Part shown: piece after piece, positions 7,284-13,101 of the stretch
How positions within the stretch are numbered: the first letter of the stretch is position 1
How the letters are laid out: each line of letters opens with the position of its first letter
Assembly (NCBI GenBank): GCA_038204465.1
Contig: JBBRCX010000115.1
Location: forward strand, 1-13,101
Reading direction: 5' to 3'
DNA from: JBBRCX01 sp038204465
Lineage (GTDB): Bacteria; Planctomycetota; Phycisphaerae; Tepidisphaerales; Tepidisphaeraceae
Length of the DNA stretch: 13,101 bases
Made by a program: the position numbers and the translations under genes
The notes under the pieces: model-generated
Databases searched by the model: none
What the model was told of the DNA's origin: nothing
The model's input: only the letters and a program-made list of their open reading frames with translations

Positions 7284-8378
7284 TTAGTGCTGTCGTCCCA
7301 TGATCAGCAGCGCGATCGTCATGGTCTGGAGGATCAGGGTGACCAGAAGGATGTTCCCGGCGTCGGGGGTGCTCCAGCGGAGGTAGGCGAAGAACAGCGC
7401 GGCAAGGGTCAGTATCTGCACGATTCCGGCCAGCAGCTTGCTGACGGAAAAGTCGCTGATCGTGTGCTGATTGAAGCGGCGGATCTCCTCGAGGATCTGC
7501 TCGGCCAGTCCCTTCAGCCGCACGAGGTTTGCCGGCTCCTCTTCGAGGTCATCGGTTTGGGGAACCGTTGTTGCTGATGAGCCGCGTATCGTGGAGGAGG
7601 GGGCACTGGCGCTTATTGGAGGAGATTCGTCTCGCTCCATGGCTTCCTGCATCTCTAACGCGCGCCCGCTCGATTCAACTGGTGGTACAGCGCTCGCTTT
7701 AACCGTTGAGGGGACAGCGGACAGTTCCTGTGACTCAGGCACAGCCGCAGGGACCGCTTCGGGCGCGGGCGGTTCGATGGTTACATCCTCCGCGGTCGGC
7801 GGCGGCGGGTTGCTCTCGATGATCGCCGTCGCCTCCTTCAGGTTTGCGACCTCGTGGTCGGGCGCCACATCGCTGGATTCCAGGGCCGCCGGCGAAGCGG
7901 GCACGCCTTGCGGCTTCAAGAGAATCGTGCGGCACCCAGCGGCGCGGCCGGCCTCGATGTCGCGCATCGCGTCGCCGATGACCCAGCTGCGCGGCAGATC
8001 GAGCGCGAGCTGGCGGGCCGCCTGAAGAATCATCCCCGGCCTGGGCTTCCGCAGCTCACTGTCGGAGCGATACTCTTCGACGCGTGCCTCGGGGTGGTGA
8101 GGGCAAAACTCATGGCGATCGATGACGGCGGCGGGATTGTGGTCCTGGAGCAGCTCGTCGAGCCGTGAATTCACCGCGTGGACCGCGTCCTCCCCGAACA
8201 TGCCGCGGGCGACGCCGCTCTGATTGCTGAACACGACGGCGGCATATCCGAGGCCGCGCACCTTCGCCACCGCGTCCGCGGCGCCTTCGATGAGCTTCAC
8301 CTGCGCCGGATCACCGAGGTAGCCGTCATTAGCGATGAGCGTGTTGTCGCGGTCGAAAAAAACAGCGGGCCGTTTCAT
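7284..8378 (-). CDS. GmhB-like HAD phosphatase with membrane-anchored C-terminal tail
   Basis: The 364-residue protein begins with a histidinol-phosphatase/GmhB-type HAD domain (1-160): DRDNT (9-13, nucleophile D9 and acid D11), SNQS (51-54), RKP with K111, and GDAMRD (135-140). The family acts on heptose 1,7-bisphosphate or histidinol phosphate. The zinc loop is altered: C92 and H94 of CPHHPE remain, but the later C-x-C is S107-E-L109. Residues 185-285 are a Pro/Ala/Ser/Glu-rich, probably disordered linker. Residues 285-312 form an amphipathic helix, and two membrane helices lie at about 313-333 and 342-360. Ordinary GmhB is about 190 residues and soluble. The phosphatase would thus be tethered to the inner membrane. 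The ATG at 8378 has no ribosome site but follows a candidate promoter closely. The substrate is not settled. Confidence 0.8.
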   Translation of the reverse strand: MKRPAVFFDRDNTLIANDGYLGDPAQVKLIEGAADAVAKVRGLGYAAVVFSNQSGVARGMFGEDAVHAVNSRLDELLQDHNPAAVIDRHEFCPHHPEARVEEYRSDSELRKPRPGMILQAARQLALDLPRSWVIGDAMRDIEAGRAAGCRTILLKPQGVPASPAALESSDVAPDHEVANLKEATAIIESNPPPPTAEDVTIEPPAPEAVPAAVPESQELSAVPSTVKASAVPPVESSGRALEMQEAMERDESPPISASAPSSTIRGSSATTVPQTDDLEEEPANLVRLKGLAEQILEEIRRFNQHTISDFSVSKLLAGIVQILTLAALFFAYLRWSTPDAGNILLVTLILQTMTIALLIMGRQH

Positions 8379-8393
8379 CGTCTGGTGCGCAGC

Positions 8394-8421
8394 ATTATGG
8401 GCGGGCGCGAACCGGGATCAA
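8394..8421 (-). promoter_or_regulatory. Candidate sigma70-type promoter of the HAD gene
   Basis: On the minus strand TTGATC (complement of 8416-8421) and CATAAT (complement of 8394-8399) are 16 bp apart, 4/6 and 5/6 matches to consensus. Transcription would begin about 9 nt before the ATG at 8378, which fits the lack of a ribosome site. Confidence 0.4.
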
Positions 8422-8466
8422 GCTACAAGAGCGCGATGCGCAGGCCAATGCCCTGGCGCGAGTGGG

Positions 8467-9546
8467 CTAGGTGGCGGTCGATTGCGGGTCGCTGCGCGGG
8501 CGCGGGCGGCGCGCCGGCGACGCGATGCCGGCGTCGGAGAGCCGGCCGAAGATCATCCGGCCGGCGCTGGTCTGCAATGCGCTGGTAACGGTGAACTCGA
8601 CGTCCTCGTTCTGCCGCTGCCGAGCACCTTCCACGACGACCATCGTGCCGTCGTCGAGATATCCAACCCCCTGCCCGGATTCTTCGCCCGCCTTGACGAC
8701 GCGGACGGTCATCTTTTCCCCCGGAAGCACGACGGGCTTGAGAGCATTCGACAAGTCGTTGATGTTGATTACGTCGACCCCGCGGAGCTGCGCGACCTTG
8801 TTGAGGTTGTAATCGTTGGTAAGGACGCGCGCGTTCAGTTCCTTGGCGAGGTCCATCAGCCGCCCGTCCACATCCAGCTCATCGCGCTCGGTGTCGCGGT
8901 TTGTGTCATACAGGATGACATCGGCAGGCTTGAGGCCCTGCAGCTTTGCGACGACGTCAAGCCCCCGGCGGCCACGGTTGCGCTTCAGCTTATCGCTGCT
9001 GTCGGCGACGGCCTGCAGCTCATCGATCACAAAGTGCGGCACGATCAGCTGGCTTTCGAGGATTCCCGTGACCGCGATGTCGGTGACGCGTCCATCAATC
9101 AGAACGCTGGTGTCGAGCAGGATCGGGCGGGCGCCTTTGGTCTTCTTGCTGAACTCGACGTACGGAACGATGAAGCGAAAATCGTCCTTGGTTTGGAGGA
9201 TGAAACTGATCGCGAGGTAGCAGCAGGTGATGCCGAGGACGAGGTTGATGAAGCGAACGATCGTCCTGGCGTGATCGCTGGAGATGACTCTGCCGCTCTC
9301 CGCCTGGTCCACGACGAGCTGCACCACGAAGCTCAATGCGTACGCGATCGCAATGCCGACCAGCAGGCCGAAGAAAGTTCCCGCGAAAACCGCCAGCTTC
9401 TTGCGCGGGGCGAGGATATCAACGCACACAAAGAGGACGCCGACGGTCAGGGCGATGGCCATCGTGAGCCAGCCGAGCTGAAGGTAGACCCAACCCACGG
9501 CTGCCATGAGCAGGACAAACAACGCTCGAAGGATCACCAGAACCAT
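8467..9546 (-). CDS. Membrane-anchored PIN-TRAM domain protein (YacL type)
   Basis: The 359-residue protein has four membrane helices in its first 117 residues (about 3-22, 25-44, 51-78, 98-117). A PIN domain follows at about 140-265 with the acidic set D145, E176, D227 and D245; the last lies in TNDYN (243-247). A TRAM domain at about 272-335, an RNA-binding beta barrel, closes the fold. A Pro/Arg-rich tail (343-359) is likely disordered. The architecture is that of the YacL/PilT N-terminus-related family common in Firmicutes, cyanobacteria and planctomycetes; PIN domains are metal-dependent ribonucleases, but the target of this family is not established. All acidic residues are kept, so it should be active. 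The ATG at 9546 lacks a good ribosome site. A candidate promoter at 9578-9606 suggests separate transcription from uppP. Confidence 0.9.
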   Translation of the reverse strand: MVLVILRALFVLLMAAVGWVYLQLGWLTMAIALTVGVLFVCVDILAPRKKLAVFAGTFFGLLVGIAIAYALSFVVQLVVDQAESGRVISSDHARTIVRFINLVLGITCCYLAISFILQTKDDFRFIVPYVEFSKKTKGARPILLDTSVLIDGRVTDIAVTGILESQLIVPHFVIDELQAVADSSDKLKRNRGRRGLDVVAKLQGLKPADVILYDTNRDTERDELDVDGRLMDLAKELNARVLTNDYNLNKVAQLRGVDVININDLSNALKPVVLPGEKMTVRVVKAGEESGQGVGYLDDGTMVVVEGARQRQNEDVEFTVTSALQTSAGRMIFGRLSDAGIASPARRPRPRSDPQSTAT

Positions 9547-9577
9547 GCAGCGCTCTCTGCCGGAAAGAACTGACCTG

Positions 9578-9606
9578 ATTCTATGGGATCGATCCGGAGC
9601 GGTCTA
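9578..9606 (-). promoter_or_regulatory. Candidate promoter of the PIN-TRAM gene with overlapping inverted repeat
   Basis: On the minus strand TAGACC (complement of 9601-9606) and TAGAAT (complement of 9578-9583) are 17 bp apart, 4/6 and 5/6 matches. An imperfect inverted repeat at 9591-9622 (GATCCG-GA-GCGG against CCGC-CGGATC, 10-nt loop) covers the -35 box; it could be an operator or a weak uppP terminator, but it has no T-run. Confidence 0.4.
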
Positions 9607-9702
9607 TGAACACCGCCGGATCCGACGGCCGTTTTCCGACGCTGGACCATGGAGAGATGCGGTGGCGGAGCTTCCCATCTTTCCTCTCCGGATCATTCGA
9701 CG

Positions 9703-10638
9703 TCAGCCGGAAGAGTGACGGAAGTACAGGATCACTAAAACTCCGAGGGCAATCCGGTAGATCGCGAACGGAATGAAGTTGTGGCGGCGGACATACCCCA
9801 TGAAAGCTGCGATGACCAGCCACGCGACGAAGAAGCTGACGATTGTGCCGATGGCGAGCAGGAGCAGTTCCTCCATGCTGACGTGCGGGTGAGCGCGGAG
9901 GTACTGCCACAACTTGTAGCCGCAGGCGGCGGTCATCGCGGGAATGGCAAGGAAGAAGCTGAATTCCGTCGCGGCAGCGCGGGACAGGCCCACCGCCATG
10001 CCGCCCATGATCGTCGCAGCCGAGCGGGAGGTGCCGGGGAAGACGGCCGAGAGCACCTGAATGAATCCCACGGCCATCGCCTGCATCCAGCTCATGCCCT
10101 CGACGCGCCGCGCGGTCACGTTCGTGGGAAGCCACTCGATGACGATCATGACGAGGCCGCCGATGGCTAGCGCAGCCGCGATGGCGCTCGGCCGGTTCTC
10201 CAGATGGGTCTCGACCCACTTATTGGTGAGCCTCCCGATGATCAGAACGGGAATCGTCGCCAGGAGGATCATCGCGATCACGCGCTGGCGCTCGGCGGCG
10301 GTTGCGACTTCCGTCGGCGCCATCGACGCCCACGCCGGCGCGGCGGCAACGGAGGCGGCTGAATCCGAGCTTCTGCCCGAGGCGGCGATTTCCAGCGGGG
10401 TCTGCACATTCGCGCGCGGACCGAACAGCAGCTCGAGAATGCGGCGTCTGAAGTAGACGACAACGGCCGCGATGGCGCCGATCTGGATGAAGATGTTGAA
10501 CGTCTTCGTGAACTCTTCGTCCCTCAGCCAGCCGAAGCGGTTGGTGATGAGAAACAGATGTCCTGTCGAGCTGACAGGGAGGAACTCAGTGATCCCTTCG
10601 ACGATTCCCAGAAAGATGCAGTATAAAAGCGCGCTCAA
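9703..10638 (-). CDS. uppP: Undecaprenyl-diphosphatase
   Basis: The 311-residue integral membrane enzyme removes one phosphate from undecaprenyl diphosphate, recycling the lipid carrier of peptidoglycan and other wall polymers. Both signature regions are present: EGITEFLPVSSTGHL (14-28, with E14, E18, S24 and H27) and PGTSRSAATIMGG (201-213, with R205). About eight hydrophobic segments are visible. It is some 40 residues longer than usual because of an Ala/Ser-rich insertion at about 76-116 in the first large loop, which lacks hydrophobic character and probably is solvent-exposed. The start is a TTG at 10638, supported by CCTCC at 10643-10647 (GGAGG on the coding strand) and by the family N-terminus. 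It lies 34 bp behind pgsA, so the two probably share a transcript of envelope lipid genes. Confidence 0.95.
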   Translation of the reverse strand: MSALLYCIFLGIVEGITEFLPVSSTGHLFLITNRFGWLRDEEFTKTFNIFIQIGAIAAVVVYFRRRILELLFGPRANVQTPLEIAASGRSSDSAASVAAAPAWASMAPTEVATAAERQRVIAMILLATIPVLIIGRLTNKWVETHLENRPSAIAAALAIGGLVMIVIEWLPTNVTARRVEGMSWMQAMAVGFIQVLSAVFPGTSRSAATIMGGMAVGLSRAAATEFSFFLAIPAMTAACGYKLWQYLRAHPHVSMEELLLLAIGTIVSFFVAWLVIAAFMGYVRRHNFIPFAIYRIALGVLVILYFRHSSG

Positions 10639-10642
10639 GCTG

Positions 10643-10647
10643 CCTCC
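10643..10647 (-). promoter_or_regulatory. Ribosome binding site supporting the TTG start of uppP
   Basis: The coding strand reads GGAGG 4 nt before the TTG at 10638. The spacing is short but the match is strong, and no in-frame ATG lies near the family's expected N-terminus. Confidence 0.6.
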
Positions 10648-10672
10648 GTTGGTTCCGATGCGTGTGCGTGAT

Positions 10673-11350
10673 TCATTCCGGCGGCGCCTCTGCTTCGCTC
10701 AGCGTCTTGAGACCTTTGCGGTATACATCCACCGCGCGCTGGACATAGAGCAGGCCGCTGATGACGGTGATCGCGATCGTCGCCCAGATGCAGAAGTCGC
10801 GGAAATGTTCGGCGATGGTGACCAGCTCGCGCTGGTCGTTCCAGTGAGGGTGCAGATAGTTGACGTAGATCAGGATGACCAGAATGGTCACCGACTGGAA
10901 GACGAGCTTGAGCTTACCGCTGAATGCGGCGCCGAAACTCTGCCCGCCGCCTTCGCTGAGCCCGCGAAAGCTGGTGACCAGCAGTTCCCGGGCGAGAATG
11001 ATCACGACCATCCACGGCGCCACGCCGGTGATCGTCTTGACCACCATGAACCCCGCTGACTCGGGGATGATGAAGTTCTTCCCGGCGAAGAAGATGAAGC
11101 TGCCGATCACCAGGACCTTATCCACGAACGGATCCACGACGCGTCCGAACGCGCCTTCGACCTTCCATCGGCGGGCGAGAAAGCCATCGAGAAAGTCGGT
11201 TGCCAGCGCGACGCAGTAGATGACAAAGGCGGTGTTGAGCAGTGTGGGGTCGCCGCGGCCGGTATACTGGTAATAGCTGAGCAGGACAAAGAACACTCCG
11301 GCGAGCGCAAGACGGCCGGCGGTGAGTGCGTTGGGGACGTGGCGAAACAT
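10673..11350 (-). CDS. pgsA: CDP-diacylglycerol--glycerol-3-phosphate 3-phosphatidyltransferase
   Basis: The 225-residue membrane enzyme makes phosphatidylglycerophosphate, the committed step to phosphatidylglycerol. The CDP-alcohol phosphotransferase motif is perfect: D52-x2-D55-G56-x2-A59-R60-x8-G69-x3-D73-x3-D77. The N-terminal NALTAGRLALAG (7-18) is typical of PgsA. About six hydrophobic helices are visible. The frame is open upstream to 11569, but the ATG at 11350 is chosen because the family starts with the short MFRHVPN segment and the added 73 residues are basic and unlike the family. There is no ribosome site; a candidate promoter ends only about 10 nt upstream, so the mRNA may be nearly leaderless. 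Other CDP-alcohol transferases (for example PssA or cardiolipin synthase types) share the motif, so PgsA is the best but not the only reading. Confidence 0.85.
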   Translation of the reverse strand: MFRHVPNALTAGRLALAGVFFVLLSYYQYTGRGDPTLLNTAFVIYCVALATDFLDGFLARRWKVEGAFGRVVDPFVDKVLVIGSFIFFAGKNFIIPESAGFMVVKTITGVAPWMVVIILARELLVTSFRGLSEGGGQSFGAAFSGKLKLVFQSVTILVILIYVNYLHPHWNDQRELVTIAEHFRDFCIWATIAITVISGLLYVQRAVDVYRKGLKTLSEAEAPPE

Positions 11351-11360
11351 GCGGCGGCGG

Positions 11361-11388
11361 ATTGTACGGCGAAAGCCGTCAGCGGCAA
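11361..11388 (-). promoter_or_regulatory. Candidate promoter of pgsA
   Basis: On the minus strand TTGCCG (complement of 11383-11388) and TACAAT (complement of 11361-11366) are 16 bp apart, 4/6 and 5/6 matches. Transcription would begin only about 4 nt before the ATG at 11350. Confidence 0.45.
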
Positions 11389-11435
11389 CGTGGGTAACGC
11401 GCGCAGCGCCGGCACAGGTCCCAACGGTTGAGATT

Positions 11436-11465
11436 TTGCTGAATTGCCGCAGGCGCGGGTATGTT
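11436..11465 (+). promoter_or_regulatory. Candidate promoter of the four-helix membrane protein gene
   Basis: TTGCTG (11436-11441) and TATGTT (11460-11465) are 18 bp apart, 3/6 and 4/6 matches. The -10 would overlap the ATG at 11461, which argues for the later TTG start at 11494. Confidence 0.25.
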
Positions 11466-11482
11466 CGGTTCTTCTTCCACCC

Positions 11483-11488
11483 AAGGAG
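11483..11488 (+). promoter_or_regulatory. Ribosome binding site selecting TTG 11494
   Basis: AAGGAG lies 5 nt before the in-frame TTG at 11494, whereas the ATG at 11461 has only scattered G-rich bases upstream. Confidence 0.6.
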
Positions 11489-11493
11489 CACCT

Positions 11494-12072
11494 TTGGCAT
11501 TACCATCGTCAAGCGATTCCGCACTTGGATACGACGCGAGCGAATCACTTTCATGGCCTGGATCGACAAGGCTGGTGGGCACAGTCTCCGCCATTTACGG
11601 ATTGGCCGGCGCGGTCCTCGTTCCGCTGAGCCTCACGCCGCTTTTCTTCGCGGGAAACATCTCGCACCCGATGCTCGACCAGATCCGCTATGACGGAACT
11701 CTGACCAGTTGGGTGATGCTGTCGTCCGTGCCCGGCGTCATCGCGATGCTGCTTCTGCTGGTCGGAGGCACCGGCCTGCTGAATCGCCGCGCCTGGGGGC
11801 GGCGCTGGCTGCTCTATGGTGCGGCAATCGAGTTCCTGCTGGCGGTGTTGGCGGCCGTCATGATGGTCCGCCTGGTCGGTACGCTGCGTACGTCGACTTC
11901 AAACCCGCGATATCCGCAATCGATCCTGTTGGCGGTGTTGTACGTGGTCGGAAAGCTCATCTTCCCGGTTTTCCTGCTTGTCTACCTGAATCGTCGCGGG
12001 GTTCGAGACGCGTTCCTTCGCCGCGCGAAGCCGGACGCGGTTGAACCTTTGCCTCCGCAGACGGCGGCATGA
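11494..12072 (+). CDS. Four-helix integral membrane protein, function unknown
   Basis: The 192-residue product has a soluble Ser-rich N-terminus (1-26), then four membrane helices at about 27-53, 73-97, 104-128 and 142-165, and a basic, then Pro-rich tail (166-192). Basic clusters RRAWGRRW (98-105) and NRRGVRDAFLRR (166-177) suggest cytoplasmic loops, placing both ends inside. No catalytic motif or known family is recognised. The start is taken as TTG 11494 from its AAGGAG site; starting at ATG 11461 would add 11 residues. It is divergent from pgsA, whose candidate promoter lies back to back with its own, and convergent with the isomerase gene ending at 12101. Only about 28 bp separate the two stops, and the small hairpin there (5-bp stem, 12075-12091) is too weak to call a terminator. 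Confidence 0.75.
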   Translation: MALPSSSDSALGYDASESLSWPGSTRLVGTVSAIYGLAGAVLVPLSLTPLFFAGNISHPMLDQIRYDGTLTSWVMLSSVPGVIAMLLLLVGGTGLLNRRAWGRRWLLYGAAIEFLLAVLAAVMMVRLVGTLRTSTSNPRYPQSILLAVLYVVGKLIFPVFLLVYLNRRGVRDAFLRRAKPDAVEPLPPQTAA

Positions 12073-12100
12073 TGGCGACGAGACTTGTCGCGCCCGCAGG

Positions 12101-12865
12101 TTAGATCGCGCCGAGCCTCTTCAGATTATTGAAGCTGGTTTGGATCGCCTGCAGCGGCGGCGTCTCGTAGGTGGTGTCCTGCTCGACGATGCCCCAGCGC
12201 ACGTTGGCCTTCTCAGCGGCGGCAAGGATCGCTTTGAAATTCAAGATGCCGGCGCCGACGGGGCCGAAGCGCTTGTCGTGGCCTTCGATCATGTCCTTGA
12301 GGTGCAGAAGCGGCAGTCGATTCGCGAGCTTGTTGATGTACGTGACGGGATCATGCTCGCCGTGTTGCACCCAATACACGTCCAGCTCCGACTTCACCCG
12401 CTCTGGATCGGTGTTCTCGAACAAGATGTCGAGGCCCGGCTTTCCCTCAAACTTCTGGAATTCGAAACTGTGGTTGTGATAGGCGAACTCGAAGCCGCGT
12501 TTCTGGCAATCGCCGCCGATCTTGTTCAAAACACCGGCAACGGATTTCCACCCGGCGGCGTCCTGGCGGCGGTCTTCCGGCATCCATGAAAGCACGACGG
12601 TCTTGTTGTCGAGCATCTCATTTTCGTCCAGGGTCTTGTTCAGCTCTGTCTCGAGCGGAGCGAGACTCGCGTGGTTCGACACGATCTTGACGCCGTTGTC
12701 GTCCAGCGCCTTTCGCGCTTCCTTCGCTGACTTCAAATTCCCAAAGCCTGCCAGCTCGACGTTCTTGTAGCCGATGGCGGCCACCTGCTTCACCGTTGCA
12801 GCGAAGTCCTTCGCGGCCAGATCGCGGACGGTGTAAAGCTGCAGGGCGATCCCCATTTTTGCCAT
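12101..12865 (-). CDS. Sugar phosphate isomerase/epimerase family protein (xylose isomerase-like TIM barrel)
   Basis: The 254-residue protein fits the AP-endonuclease-2/xylose-isomerase-like TIM barrel. The N-terminus GIALQLYTVRD (5-15) is typical. Candidate metal or catalytic residues sit at strand ends: E37, H65, H130 and H132 in YHNH, D162 in ELDVYW, H188 in LLHLKD and E228 in GIVEQD. The family interconverts keto sugars or inositol derivatives; the exact substrate is not readable. No signal peptide or Tat motif is seen, unlike many exported planctomycete relatives, so it should act in the cytoplasm. The ATG at 12865 has GGGAGAG on the coding strand (12872-12878) 6 nt upstream. A strong terminator sits just upstream, after catalase, leaving under 30 bp for a promoter, so it may depend on read-through or a promoter inside the catalase end. 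Confidence 0.85.
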   Translation of the reverse strand: MAKMGIALQLYTVRDLAAKDFAATVKQVAAIGYKNVELAGFGNLKSAKEARKALDDNGVKIVSNHASLAPLETELNKTLDENEMLDNKTVVLSWMPEDRRQDAAGWKSVAGVLNKIGGDCQKRGFEFAYHNHSFEFQKFEGKPGLDILFENTDPERVKSELDVYWVQHGEHDPVTYINKLANRLPLLHLKDMIEGHDKRFGPVGAGILNFKAILAAAEKANVRWGIVEQDTTYETPPLQAIQTSFNNLKRLGAI

Positions 12866-12899
12866 GATGATCTCTCCCAGGAAGCGTGATGAAGCGTAG

Positions 12900-12940
12900 A
12901 AAAAAGGACGGACCGGCGGCGGGGGCCGCTGGCCCGTTCC
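12900..12940 (-). terminator. Strong intrinsic terminator after catalase
   Basis: On the minus strand a 15-pair stem (complement of 12925-12940 against 12906-12920, with one bulged A, one A-C mismatch and one G-T pair) closes a 4-nt C-rich loop. Six Ts (complement of 12900-12905) follow directly. It lies 22 bp after the catalase stop at 12962 and is the best terminator in the window. Confidence 0.85.
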
Positions 12941-12961
12941 TGTTTCGGAGGGCTCCGTCGC

Positions 12962-13101
12962 TTATCGCTTGCTCGCGGCCATGGGCTTTTGCTCCATGGC
13001 GGGCTTTTTCGTCATCTTCATCGCCTCACCGAGTCCGTCGCGCACGCGCTTGCCGTACTCGGCGTCGCATTGGTCGAGCATTCCAATGAAGCGGTCCTGA
13101 A
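12962..13101 (-). CDS. Catalase, C-terminal fragment (cut by window edge)
   Basis: The last 45 codons of a gene that enters from the right edge, ending in TAA at 12962-12964. The reading begins QDRFIGMLDQCDAEYGKRV and continues with RDGLG, which matches the conserved C-terminal helix of haem catalases (pattern DPEYGxRVAxxLG). The final 20 residues are rich in Lys and Met (KMTKKPAMEQKPMAASKR), a tail longer than that of many small-subunit catalases. Catalase splits hydrogen peroxide; haem and active-site residues lie outside the window. No start codon lies in view, so only the C-terminus is supported. Identification rests on about 25 conserved residues. Confidence 0.8.
   Translation of the reverse strand, partial: QDRFIGMLDQCDAEYGKRVRDGLGEAMKMTKKPAMEQKPMAASKR

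Noticed and set aside
8335..9573. Long 412-codon open frame on the plus strand
   Set aside because: It is antisense to the PIN-TRAM gene and the HAD start, has low-complexity Asp/His/Val-rich composition without motifs, and arises from GC-rich codon use of the real genes.

Overview
The window is GC-rich bacterial chromosome, densely packed and mostly syntenic-looking housekeeping and envelope genes. No mobile element, rRNA, tRNA or CRISPR array was seen. The gene types suggest a planctomycete or close PVC relative, perhaps of the Phycisphaerae: a zinc-finger/FecR/HEAT membrane protein of the anti-sigma type, a membrane-anchored PIN-TRAM protein, a secreted PRX_like1 thioredoxin-fold protein, Gfo/Idh/MocA and xylose-isomerase-like sugar enzymes, and many genes without a clear Shine-Dalgarno site. 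This placement is inferred from gene content only.

Layout, left to right. (1) 59-1384 (+): a membrane protein with an anti-sigma-type zinc finger, a FecR domain and HEAT-like repeats. (2) 1478-3499 (-): a two-enzyme fusion of a Gfo/Idh/MocA dehydrogenase and an aldo/keto reductase, convergent with gene 1. (3) 3500-4056: a long non-coding stretch with a 15-bp inverted repeat, about 20 units of an 11-bp phased CCAT(C) array, and a 10-bp stem-loop. (4) 4057-4548 (+): an orphan gene of unknown function. (5) 4714-5400 (-): an HNH endonuclease-family protein. (6) 5667-7171 (+): an exported redox pair, a stand-alone DsbD N-terminal-like protein and a PRX_like1 protein, followed by a hairpin. (7) 7284-11350 (-): a block of four envelope or nucleic-acid genes read from pgsA to uppP to PIN-TRAM to a GmhB-like HAD phosphatase with a membrane tail; several have their own candidate promoters. 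(8) 11494-12072 (+): a four-helix membrane protein. (9) 12101-12865 (-): a TIM-barrel sugar isomerase/epimerase. (10) 12962-13101 (-): the C-terminal end of a catalase, cut by the window edge and followed by a strong intrinsic terminator.

The clearest functional themes are envelope lipid metabolism (PgsA makes phosphatidylglycerophosphate, UppP recycles undecaprenyl phosphate), extracytoplasmic thiol redox (the DsbD-like and PRX_like1 pair) and sugar or oxidative metabolism (the fusion dehydrogenase, the isomerase and catalase). The least explained element is the 11-bp phased array between the divergent genes at 3499 and 4057.
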